From Plantago ovata (taxonomy: Eukaryota; Streptophyta; Magnoliopsida; Lamiales; Plantaginaceae): DNA of 64,000 bases. Shown here piece after piece: positions 10,758-20,578 of the stretch. Location of the stretch: NCBI GenBank assembly GCA_028274465.1, contig CM051455.1, positions 76,680,489 to 76,744,488 on the forward strand. Direction: 5' to 3'. The position numbers were made by a program, and so were the translations under genes. Numbering within the stretch: the stretch's first letter is position 1; every line of letters begins with the position of its first letter. Under the pieces are notes generated by a model, which saw only the letters and a program-made list of their open reading frames with translations, did not search any database and was not told the DNA's origin.

Positions 10758-11236
10758 TGATGACAGTGTTTTTTACACTATCATTCAGGTCTTTTTCACC
10801 AATTTAGCTATCCTCTTGTATGCATTTTAGTGCATTTTGTTAGAATAGTGTCACGTTTCCATTTCTTTTGTTATTTTCAGGTTTTAGGTGGAAATCGTGT
10901 TTTTGGATGTAAATCATGGCGAAACAATGATGTTTTGGTGCAACGAGATCACCCGTGGTGTGTCAAGGAGTACCGGGACGAGTTTCAAGGCCAAAAGACC
11001 AAGTTTTTTCGGAGCTCAAAACTGCGCATGGGGCCGAAATCGAAGATCCGGAGGAAGAATTTGGCACGGGCAACTCTCTGCCCGTGCGCGGCGGACCGCC
11101 GCGTGGCCGTTGCACCGCCGCGTACGGGGCGGTCCGCCGGGGGCCTTCCGACAGCAGATATATATATTTCCAAAATCTACGAATTTTCATATCTTTCATC
11201 ATATTTTTACAGACTTAAACCCTAGAGCTTGTTCAA
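10758..11236 (+). repeat. Partial 3' LTR of gypsy B
   Basis: Starts TGATGACAGTG and keeps the first ~480 bp of the LTR, including the GC-rich palindromes at 11075-11150 (ggcggaccgccgcg, ggggcggtccgccgg). It stops near aaaccctagagcttgttc, where the sequence changes to PPR-flanking DNA. The rest of the LTR is lost. Confidence 0.75.
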
Positions 11237-11379
11237 TTTTTATGATTACCAAAGTTGCCAGCAGAACAAGATATCAAGCAATTGCTTCTATTGAGGAGCA
11301 TTCAGAAAACTAGATCAAGAAAAGAACTCTGACAAAGTCCCATTTTCAATAAAACAAAGTTTCTTATGCTACTAAAACA

Positions 11380-12710
11380 GTGAAAGTAGAGAAAGAGATG
11401 ATTAGCAATTTCATCCTCAGTATACCTGACCTTGTGAACTATACCTCCCTGATGGACGGGCTGTTTAAAGCGGGAAAAGACTCCTCTGCCCTTGAATTGG
11501 CGCAAGAGATTACTGAAAGAAGTGTGGGATTTGATACTATTGCTTATAATGTCTTGCTCAATGGGTTGCTTAAATGTGGCCAGTATGATACACAGTCCAT
11601 TTACAATGAAATGAGGCGACTTAGCTTGCATCCAGACCATGCCACATTTAACACTTTAATTAGAGCATACTGCAAGGAAGGTAAATTTGAAACTGCCCTT
11701 CAGATCTGGGCTGAAATGAAACATAATTCATTAAGGCCTAATGAAATAACTTGTCATGCTTTATTGAAGGGATTATGTGAATCTGGTCAAATTAATAAGG
11801 GAATGGATTTGCTGAAGGAGTTGTGTACTACGGGGTTCCAGCCTACAGAAGTTACTCACAGACTAATGCTTGGTGCTGCTTCTGAGACTAAAAGGGCTGA
11901 TACTATCTATAGAATGCACAAGGAGCTGGTGTCAATGGGGCTTGATTTAAATCTCATTACTTATAACAATCTTATAACTGCTTTGTGTGTGCTAAGGATG
12001 ACTAGGACAGCAACATCTGTATTGTAAGAAATGAGAGAAGCTGGTTTTGCAACAGATACTATCACATACAACGCTCTGATCCAGGGGCATTGCAAAAACT
12101 TTCATTTAGAGAAGGCTTTTGCACGTTACTCTCAGATGATAGCCCAAGGTGTTTCTCCTAATATTACTACATTTAACATTCTTATGGTGGATATGTTGCG
12201 ACTGGATCGATGGATGAATTGAATGTGCTCCTTTCCGAAATGAAAGGAAAGGGCTTTGTTCCGAATGCTACCACATATGACATATTGGTTTCTGGTCAAG
12301 GGAAGATTGGAAACAAGAAGGAACCTATTAGGCTTTACTGCGAAATGATAACCAAAGGTTTTGTTCCAAGAACTAGCACCTATAACCTACTTATCAATGA
12401 TTTTGCCAAGACAGGAACAATGAAACAAGCAATGGAGCTTCTGAACGAAATGCAAACTAGAGGGGTGCTCCCTAGTTCCGCAACATAATACATACTAGTA
12501 ACTGGATGGTGGAAATTGTCATTTCAGGATAAATTCATGAAGAAATCATATCAAGCAGAGGCAAGAAGATTGTTTAAAGAGATGAGCGATAAAGGCTTTA
12601 ACCCAAGTGAAACTACCATATACTTTCTCAGTTCCATCCTTGCAAAATCAGGAAAAGTGGCTGATGCTCAGATGTTTCTGGGTAACTTGTATAGGACTAG
12701 GAGAAATTAA
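11380..12710 (+). pseudogene. P-class PPR protein pseudogene (N-terminally truncated)
   Basis: The translation shows about a dozen 35-residue pentatricopeptide units, for example VNYTSLMDGLFKAGK, ITYNALIQGHCKNFHLEKA, TTFNTLIRAYCKEGKFETA-type and TTYDILVSGQGKIGNKK. Family knowledge: such proteins bind specific RNAs in mitochondria or chloroplasts. No DYW or E domain is visible, and the protein ends TRRN with a stop at 12710, so it is P class. No organelle targeting peptide remains, because the 5' part is missing at the gypsy B LTR border. A TAA at 12025, a frameshift near 12190 and a TAA at 12486 break the frame. It is a dead copy of a host gene. A specific orthologue cannot be named safely. 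Confidence 0.85.
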
Positions 12711-12936
12711 CAATTGGGTGAAAGTGATTAAGAAGAATATTCTATTTAAGGGGAAAGATAGAGGATGTTATGATCATGTGAAGTAGCTACTAGCTAGCCA
12801 ATCAATGATGCCAAACTTCTTGAATGAAAGTAAGTATGTATTTCTGATTTATTATGTCATGTATGTCCGTTAAGATTTGGAGTAAAAGTTTATTTTCTTA
12901 CTTAAAAGCATATGAACTGACAGTGAAGTTGAGGAG
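12711..12936. other. 3' flank of the PPR pseudogene
   Basis: AT-rich DNA without a gene, probably the former 3' UTR and flank of the PPR gene, ending at the copia D LTR. Confidence 0.4.
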
Positions 12937-14491
12937 TGTTGGTCCCTTTAGACAACAAGTAGAGACTAGAGGGGGGGGGTGAATAGTCCCTAAAAAATTT
13001 TCGTCGTCTAAAACTTTCTCAGCAAAGAGCTTTTACTTTTAAGTAAAGAGATTACGCTGATACTTAACACAAATTTCTCAGCAAGGTACTTAATACTTGT
13101 TCAGTAGTAACTTTTGCTAATACTTAAATAATCAGAGAGCGGAAGTCTTTTGAAATTAAGTGCTTTTAGAAACACAACTACTCAGCAGGTTTTAAACAAA
13201 CCAAGTCAAAACACGTCTGCTGAATAAAAGGTTTTAGAAAGATACTACAGTAAATAAGATAAAGCTTTACTCAAAGTAAATGCAGTAAGTAAATCACACA
13301 AACACTTTTATAGTGGTATCTGAGGGCGGCGTAATCCCTCAACTAGTCCACTTTGTCCTTGCTAGGACTGAATTCACTAAGATAGATGATGAGATTCCTT
13401 ACAACACCTAATCTACTAGAATTCCAGAAACCAAAGCACCCTTGCTTTGTTTCCAACCTAACCAGAGAAATATAACCTTGTTCTCCACCAAACTTGGGAC
13501 ACTTATCAACAATTCCTTGCTTGATTTGTTCCCCCTGAATTTCACGCCTGTAAAAGGGTGTTTTATCAGTTAGAGAGGTTTTGGGTGAAGATGAGATTAA
13601 CTTTTCTGCTAATACCAAACAATCTTAAGAAACTCAAAATAACTTTTCAATTACAAGTATATTGTTTCTGGGTGTCAAGACTATTTCTTGTTTAGGAGAA
13701 AGAACACTTCACCAATTTCTTAGCTAAAGTTCTACTTCTTCACAAGTAGCTTTTGTTTCAAGCTTAAGTCTTGGTTCGGATCTTTAGACAGTACTAGGCT
13801 TTAAGAAAGATGTGATTTTGAAAGCACAAGTGAATGTAAAATCACGTTGTTGACACCCTTCTTTCCCTGCCTAAGGGTCTCTATTTATAGTGATTTCTTG
13901 GTACCGTTTGAATTTCAAAATTCTAAGTCGGAGCCAGAAAATGTCACTATCTTGCTATGAAGATACTGTCAGCACCGTGTTCAACTTTTCAGAACAGCGT
14001 GCTTTTCATTTAATGCTCTTTGACCTTTTTCAACGTTTAAAACTCGGAGCATAAACGAAAGTACTGCTTCAGCAAGTAAGGTCACATGTAGTTACTTTAG
14101 TACGTTATACCGGCTCAGCAGACTCAAGCTTTTACACTTGTGTTTTCTGCTTTGCTGAAATGTGTACTTTAGTTAACTTTACTAAGTGCCTTATATAGAT
14201 ACCAAATCTCAGCAAACTTCAAGTCTTCTTGTCTTCAAATCTTCAAGTCTTCAAGTCTTCAAGTCTTCTGAGTGGTTCTTATACTTCAATAGATTGTTTC
14301 AGCAAACAATGTACATCATCAGCAAACAAAAAGAACCTATCTAGTACCTATACTAAGTCTTCAGCAAACGTTCCTCTTTTACAATGTCCTTTAAAAATTC
14401 TAATTTCCTATGGACCTTAAGAGTACTAATCACTGGACTGTTCTTAATTTAGCATGGTAATCTGTTCATCAAAATTACAAGTTTCTTAACA
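12937..14491 (-). repeat. 3' LTR of copia D
   Basis: Minus-strand LTR of 1,555 bp. It starts TGTTAAGAAACTTG at 14491 and ends GGGACCAACA at 12937. Element I has the same ends with 1,553 bp (52862-54414). A C-rich run before the end and many ttgctga/tcagcaa words are family traits. Positions 14228-14275 contain a short tandem tcttcaag repeat. No matching 5-bp target duplication can be checked because the other end of D is lost. Confidence 0.85.
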
Positions 14492-14508
14492 AATTTCCCA
14501 CTTTTTGA
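14492..14508 (-). promoter_or_regulatory. Polypurine tract of copia D
   Basis: The minus strand reads AAAAAGTGGGAAATT directly before the LTR start. The same tract (aaaaagggggaaatt) precedes the 3' LTR of E at 20235-20250. Confidence 0.65.
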
Positions 14509-14761
14509 TGAGAGGAATCCATGGCTAAATTAATTGTTACCCTTTTAGAGGTTCCTGATGTTGAATAAATCAGTTGATTAATGCAAACATACTTTAATAA
14601 TAAAACAGTAAGCATAAATAGTTTAATAGTTTGCATAATCAAAAACCAATAAGAGTCAAAAAGTTGATTGCTGATAGTTATCTTTCAGTAGCAAGTTTTA
14701 CAAGAAAGAGCAGAGATACCTATTACAATATTTTACACAAGGAAAGATTTTAGAAGAATCT

Positions 14762-16758
14762 CTAAGCTTGTCCAGCAGATGATTCTCTGATAATATCTTT
14801 CACACTCTTCATGGCAAGGGTAGTAAATTCAACGTAGTCCTTTTCGTAATCTTCAAGACGTTTTCGGACTTCTAGTTGAATTATTCTTGCATTCTTACAG
14901 GCAGTATAGTGATGTGTTTCACCATTCAATTCTTTGTAGTGCAATACCCATAAGTGCATACCCCAATTGCTAGCATGAACCAACTGAGTGTAAAAAATTC
15001 CCTTGTTGGCATGAATCTTCCTTAACCAACGAAGATCTTCTTCTTGATCCTTTGCAGTAAGATAGAAGTACTCATAAGGAATCAAGCCATTTTTCTTTTC
15101 GGACTTGTTGGTCATAGGGTCATTGTAATAAGCAACATCCACCGGCTTGATGAGTTCTGGTTCTTGTCTCATCTTCTTGCTGATGGAGCTTCTTCTCACT
15201 AGGATTTCAGTATTCAGCCATTTTGAAGCAATTTTCCTTGGGTAGGGAAGAGGATCTATTTATCTCTTTGCAACCTTGAGATCAATCCAAGTGTACAACT
15301 GATTCAGCACAGTAGGTCTTCCAGCTTAAGAATCCAGCAACCTTTGAGGTTTCTCACCACATTTTGAGTGGTTTCCTCGTTGCTAGTCTTAGTGTATCCG
15401 ATGCCAGTGCCTACTGCAATGTCAGCAAGCCTTCTTTCTTCTTCTCGTTGTCTTCTTCTTCATGACTTAGGATTTCCTTGATCCTTTGCTGAGGATCTGG
15501 AGTCAGAAGAGAAGTGCTTAGACTGTCCAGAAGGAGTCAGAGCAGTGATAGGCTTGATGTTGAGCACTTTTTTCAAAGGCAACTCATCATCATCATCATC
15601 GTCGATTTCATACATGATGTGAGTTTCTCCACAAGTTTCAAAAGTGTCAGCAGCAGTTCTCATCTTCTTTGCTGCAGATGCTGAACTTCTTTCAAATTCA
15701 GACTCAGATCTTTTCCTTGATCTGGTTGATACTTTTTCAGCATCAAGTGGAGGAGTCAATTTCAGCGCAGGGGGAGGAGAAGTAGGATGTAAATCCTTGT
15801 TATTTTTCCTTAATCTCTTATGTCTTGCTTCTCCCTTAGACATGGATTGCTTGTCAGCAAATACTTGGGTAGAAAAGTACTCATTACAAAAATCAGTAAG
15901 AGTCTTTAGCCCATTGAAGTGTAAGATCAACTCTTGCTGACCTTTGTTCAGTGTAGACATCGTGTGTATGACTTCATCCATATCTCTGTTCAACCTTTCA
16001 ATGATTGCATCTTTTTATTCAAGATCCTTTTGTGCCTTTTTGAGTGCATTTTTAGCAACTCTCAATGTTTGGATTGAAGATGCATCATTGGTTTTGTGCT
16101 GTGTATTGACATCAGCCTGAGCCAAAGTAAGACTTGTTGTCCTTGTCAGCAGGACTTTCAAGATCTTTTCCCTGTTCAATGGCTCTTCAGCAAGTAGTGT
16201 TGCATCCTCATCAGTGCAGTGTTTGTGAACTTTTAGTGGTGCATTAATCCTTGGTGTTACACTGTCCACATCTGGAAACGGTACAAGTGAGGGAGCAACT
16301 AAGTGAGCCTTTTAACTCAGTGGAAAACTGATCTTCAGCATGGGCAGTTTCATGCGTTTCATGATCTTCTTCTGAAGAGTCAGTGTGATGTAATGCTTTA
16401 GGAATTTCAGCAGGATCCACTACATTAGTTTCAGTATGATCAGCTATTTTATCGTTGATCTTGTCTCCAGCATTTTCTCCAAGAAAGTTAGAGAAGCCTG
16501 ATAAACTATCAACATCATCTTCCATGTGTGATAGTCTTTCTCTGTCAGCCACTTCTTGTTGTAGATGACTGGTTGCTGAGTGCAACACTTGTGACTCATC
16601 AGCTGGAGTTTCACCAGCAGTAGGAGGTGGAAGTGAGCTTTGTTCAGGATCTTTTATTCCAGAAGACTGAGCAATGTGTTGTGTCTCATTTTCCAATTCT
16701 TGTAATGTTCGTAATCGTGTTTGTAATTTTCTATCTTTTCTTTTATTTTTGAGTGTCA
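14762..16758 (-). pseudogene. Copia D 3' ORF, C-terminal half (broken)
   Basis: Minus strand, in four frame pieces (16758-16244, 16269-16015, 15993-15460, 15199-14762), with frameshifts or stops between them. The order matches element F: an acidic region with IAQSSGIKDPE and TAGETPADE; a helical part (LARAD/ALKKAQKDLE type); SMSKGEARHKR; a Ser/Arg-rich nuclear-signal-like part (RKRSESEFERSSA); the motif ITALTPSGQSKHFSSDSR; and a C-terminal region with GLIPYEYFYLTAKDQEED, LRKIHANKG, HASNWGMHLWVLHYKE and ACKNARIIQLEVRK. The C-terminal ~140 residues are far better conserved against E and F than the middle. Function unknown; there is no visible membrane segment or catalytic motif. Confidence 0.7.
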
Positions 16759-18520
16759 TCTGTTCTAGACCACCCTCGCCCTGCCATTCAGGAAGTGGTG
16801 AATAACTTAAGGCTTCGCTTGAGAGATGGGTAGAATAGGGGAGTGTTATCTTTTAAAGGGAACCCTCCTTCGTTTGATTTGAGCAAGTACTGGTTCGACC
16901 TCTTTGAGGAAAAGTCTTAACTTGGTGAACAACAGTAAGTCCTCAGTTTCATAGGAACGGGACAACCATTCGTATCTTAACATGTTTCATTACGTCGTCA
17001 CTAACTAGGTCCAGGTAGAGAATGTTACGAGGGACTATCTTGTTTTAACATAAGTGCTTATGTGGATGTGTATGAGTCAATCGAGGCATTCTTCAACCTA
17101 TATTCATGTTTTGATTTATATGGTTTTTGTTCATATGTTTTTTCATAGATTCAGTAGATTAGTTCATTTTATTTGGCATGAGACTCCATTTTGTGTGTTG
17201 CATTGTTTTTCGCATTAGAGTCTGGCTTAGTTGCTTGAGGACAAGCAAAGGTTCGGTTTGGGGAGTTTGATTAATGTGTATTTTACACTTTCATTCGAGT
17301 CTTTTTCACCTATTTTAGCTATCCTCTATGTTAATTTAGCTATATTTTAGTGCATTTTATTAGAATAGTGTCACGTTTCCCTTTAGTTTTTATTTTACAG
17401 GTTTTGGTTGAAAAACGAGGTTTTCCGGGCAATTATATTGAAGTGGACAAGGAATTGGTGTTCCAGAAGCCAAATTGGAGTATCTGAAGGTTTCCGGATA
17501 GGATTTGAATTCTAGGGGTCGAATCTGGAGGATAGAAGGCCACTCGAAGTCAGAAACCGAGTCCGAAAAGGGGAAGAAATCCAAAAACGCGTCGAAAACG
17601 CGTATCTGGCCGAGTTTTACTCCCGGGCGAATCGCCCGGGATGTGGGGCGAATCGCCCCACACCAGGCGAGTCACCTGGTGTGTGGGGCCCTTCGCCCCA
17701 CACAATTCGTAGCCTATATATAGTTGCTCAGTTTTTCTCCGTTTTTCATACTTTTCCAGACCTTCTCTCTCACCTTTCTCTGTAGTTTTAAGTAGGAACT
17801 TACCAGAGCCTGTTCTGGGGGTTCACAGCTTAGGAGATACTTTTTCTTAGCAGTTTGGAGCTTGTAAGATCGCGATTCTTCGGAGACTGACAACCTTCGG
17901 TAACATTGTATCTTACAGTTTTTCTACTTATTTTTATATATCTTTCAACATGTTTTCTTCTATGATTTCTGTTGATAGCATGACAACTATGAGTAGCTAA
18001 ACTTCTCGTTGGTGGTAGTATGTGAATTCTTAGCGAAGGGTTGATAATTATGCTAATGGCTATATCGCGCATTATACTCCGTGTTATTGCTTTATTTCTT
18101 TGATCTATCTAAATCTCTATCTTCGTATTGTTGATTAATTATTGCACACAATTGGACAATTCATTGGTCTTTGACCTATCTAAATCTATATCTTCGTAGT
18201 GTTTGATAATTACAACTGGACAATTCATTGATCAAAGATCTCTATGCAAGACCGAGGAATTTACGCATGATTATTAACCTGTTATGCTTTGAAGGACCAT
18301 ACTATCACCAATCTCCATTATCTGTTAAGAAAAACCTTTGCTAAATCGTCTGCTGTTTTATATTATTTAGTTAAATTAGATAAAGCTAGTTATAGTCCTT
18401 AGAGATCGACACTCGAGGTTATTCTACTACTACACTACGATTTTCGTTGTAGTTGTGAATTGCCTTTGGCTAAATACAAATTTATTTGATATGTTGGACC
18501 CGACATCCACGCGTTCGTCA
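16758..18520 (+). mobile_element. Gypsy C fragment: 3' interior end plus LTR
   Basis: 16758-17267 matches the 3' noncoding block of gypsy B (10250-10757), including the polypurine tract (17256-17267). The LTR follows at 17268. Nothing coding remains. It lies between copia D (minus) and copia E (plus). Confidence 0.7.
17268..18520 (+). repeat. LTR of gypsy C
   Basis: About 1,253 bp. It starts TGATTAATGTG, ends gcgttcgtca, and keeps the family tract gtgtcacgtttcc. The GC module at 17620-17705 is of the variant type cccgggcgaatcgcccggg, with aat where the other elements have gtc. A TATA-like tatatata lies near 17713. It abuts copia E pol sequence at 18521. Confidence 0.7.
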
Positions 18521-18838
18521 ACAATGGTAGAGAATACTCAGAACATTCCAACCAAAGGCAGACGAAGCGATATTTCTTGGTTACTCCTTGCATAGTAAAG
18601 CTAATAGAGTTTACAACAAAAAGGCAAAAAAGATCAAAGAATCAGTGCATGTTGTATTCTATGAAAAGTCACAAGGAGTTCCTGCTGAAGAAGAAATATC
18701 AGATTGTATGAAGAAGCTACTCATACATGAGCAAAGAACTGAATCTGATGCTAGGAAAGTCAAATCAATTGAACTAAATGATGATTCTGACAATGACTCT
18801 CCTCCCCCGAGTCATGACAAGATAAAAATAGTTCAAAT
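18521..18838 (+). pseudogene. Copia E pol fragment (integrase-RT linker)
   Basis: The translated text matches F and I just after the integrase core: nucleotides of the FLGYSLHSKAYRVYNKKA region, then ESVHVVFYEKSQGVPAEEE, and the acidic SIELNDDSDNDSPPPSHD part. Frameshift near 18590. It is truncated on both sides. Confidence 0.75.
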
Positions 18839-19987
18839 ACAACAACCTAAGTACTCTTGCTGAAAATTGCAATGAGTTTTTCTCTCTACACATCCAACCG
18901 ATGATGCAATCCATCTCTACACAAAGAAACCCTCTGCTGAAGCGCCATTGATACTGTCTGGTCCACCTCCCAGAGAACCTCTTGCTGAAAAAGAGCAAAG
19001 TTCTAAGAAACGAGCTGAAACAGATTCTGAGAGAAGTTCAGCAAATCCAAAAAGGAGAAGAAATTTTGCTGAAACTCAAGAATTTTGTCACACTGAGAGT
19101 CATCAAAATCTGAATAAAGATGATGATAATGATGATGACCAAACAATAGCTCAAGCAATAAGAGCTCGGCCTATTTCAGCCTTAACTCCTTCGGGCCAAT
19201 CCAAACACTTCTCTTCTGACTCAAGATCTTCAGCAAGAGATCGGGAAAATGCTAAGTCAAGAAGAAGAAGGCAAAGACAGGAAGAAAAGAGACTAGCCAG
19301 CATTGCAATTGGCACTGGCATTGAATATACAAAGACCAGCAATGAGGAAACAACTCAGAATGTGATCAGAAACCTACATGGTTGCTGGATCATAAAGCTG
19401 GAAGATCTTTTGGTCAATGATTTCTTTCCAACTGTTGTACTTAATCAAATGTACACTTGGATTGAATTGAAAGTGAAACGAAAAGAAAGGGATCCTCCTC
19501 CCTACCCAAGAAAAACATTGCTGCAAAATGGCTGAACTTGGAGATCTTAGTAAGAAGAACTTCTATCGGCAAGAATATAAAACAAGAGCCCGATTTAATT
19601 AAAACGATAGATGTTGCTTACTACAGTGATCCTTTAACCAAGAAGTCCAAGAAGAAATATGGCTTGATTCCTTATGAGTATTTTTATCTCACTGTCAAGG
19701 ATCAAGAAGAAGATCTTCTCTGGTTAAGAAAGATTCATGCCAACAAGGGAATTTCAGATACTGAACTTCTCCATGCTAGCAATTGGGGCATGCACTTGTG
19801 GGTACTTCACTACAAAGAAATGAATGGTGAAAACCATCATTATACTGCCTGCAAGAATGCAAGGATTATTCAACTTGAAGTCCGTAAGCTACTTGAAGAT
19901 TACGAGAAGGACTGTGTTGAATTCTCTGCTCTTGCTGAGAAGAGTGTAAGGGAGATTCTGAGGAAATCTTCTGTTGGAATAGCTTAA
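18839..19987 (+). pseudogene. Copia E 3' ORF, C-terminal part including the true terminus
   Basis: Begins at the LAENCNEFFSLHI segment and contains EPLAEKEQSSKKRAETDSER, the PISALTPSGQSKHFSSDS motif, NLHGCWIIKLEDLLVNDFFP, YTWIELKVKRKERDPPP, then GLIPYEYFYLTVKDQEED, HASNWGMHLWVLHYKEMNG and ACKNARIIQLEVRKLLEDYE. It ends SVREILRKSSVGIA with a stop at 19985-19987. A stop near 18930 and an insertion near 19512 break the frame. This copy shows the end of the protein that F has lost. Confidence 0.7.
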
Positions 19988-20234
19988 GTCCCTTGTAAAA
20001 AGCTTTGTTTGTTTTGTTTGCTGATTTTTGTAGTTATCTCTGAACTTTCTTGTAAACTTACTGAAAGATAACTATCAGCAATAAGCTTTTGACTCTTATT
20101 GGTTTTTGATTATGCAAACTATTCTTGCTTACTGTTTTATTATTCAATTATGCTTGCATTATTCAAATGATTTATTCAACATCAGAAACCTCTAAAAAGG
20201 GTAACAATTAATTTAGCCATGGATTACTAACATC

Positions 20235-20250
20235 AAAAAGGGGGAAATTT
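20235..20250 (+). promoter_or_regulatory. Polypurine tract of copia E
   Basis: caaaaagggggaaatt lies directly before the LTR start TGTTAGGAAAC at 20251. Confidence 0.75.
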
Positions 20251-20578
20251 GTTAGGAAACTTATAAATTTTGATGAGCAATTAACCATGCTAAATTCAGG
20301 AAAGTCCAGTAACTAGTACTCTTAAGGTCCATAGGAATTTAGAATTTTAAGGACATTGTAAAAGAGGAACGTTTGCGGAAGACTTAGTGTAGGTACTAGT
20401 TAGGTGTTTTTAGTTTGTTGATGATGTACTTTGGTTTTACAAATGAACTATTGAAGCACTAGAACCGTTCAGAAACTTGAAAATTCGAAGACTGGAGACT
20501 TAAGAAGATTTCTGAAGATGGTATCTACAAAGGCACATGTTGCTCAGAAAGTGGAAATTTCAGCAACATCTCGCATAA
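20251..20578 (+). repeat. Partial 3' LTR of copia E
   Basis: The first ~328 bp of the copia LTR (TGTTAGGAAACTTATAAATT...). It is lost after agcaacatctcgcataac, where F sequence begins in inverted orientation. Confidence 0.75.

Larger units (their letters stand above)
5697..11236 (+). mobile_element. Gypsy B: gag-protease element with an accessory ORF, truncated at both ends
   Basis: The element begins abruptly inside gag at 5697, immediately beside the LTR start of A, so A probably inserted here or the two were joined by rearrangement. In order it has the end of gag and the protease (5698-6765), a GC-palindrome leader, an accessory ORF (7916-9237), 1.5 kb of noncoding DNA with hairpins, a purine-rich tract (10746-10757) and a partial 3' LTR (10758-11236). 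No reverse transcriptase or integrase is present. It is a diverged relative of A, C and the solo LTR. Confidence 0.75.
12937..16758 (-). mobile_element. Copia D: 3' LTR and end of the giant 3' ORF
   Basis: Minus strand. From 16758 down it contains the C-terminal half of the 3' ORF, a spacer, a purine-rich tract (14508-14492) and a complete LTR (14491-12937). Everything upstream (5' LTR, gag, pol) is missing; the break at 16758 abuts gypsy C. This copy is clearly more diverged than E and F and so represents an older or different subfamily. Confidence 0.75.
18521..20578 (+). mobile_element. Copia E: deleted copy with pol piece, 3' ORF end and partial LTR
   Basis: Plus strand. It starts inside pol (integrase/RT linker) and jumps near 18838 to the 3' ORF, so about 7 kb of the element is deleted. 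It then runs through the true 3' ORF terminus (stop after 19985), the polypurine tract (20235-20250) and the first 328 bp of the LTR (20251-20578). At 20578 it meets copia F in opposite orientation. Confidence 0.75.

Noticed and set aside
14229..14420. Serine-rich plus-strand ORF
   Set aside because: Lies within the noncoding LTR of copia D over a tcttcaag repeat.
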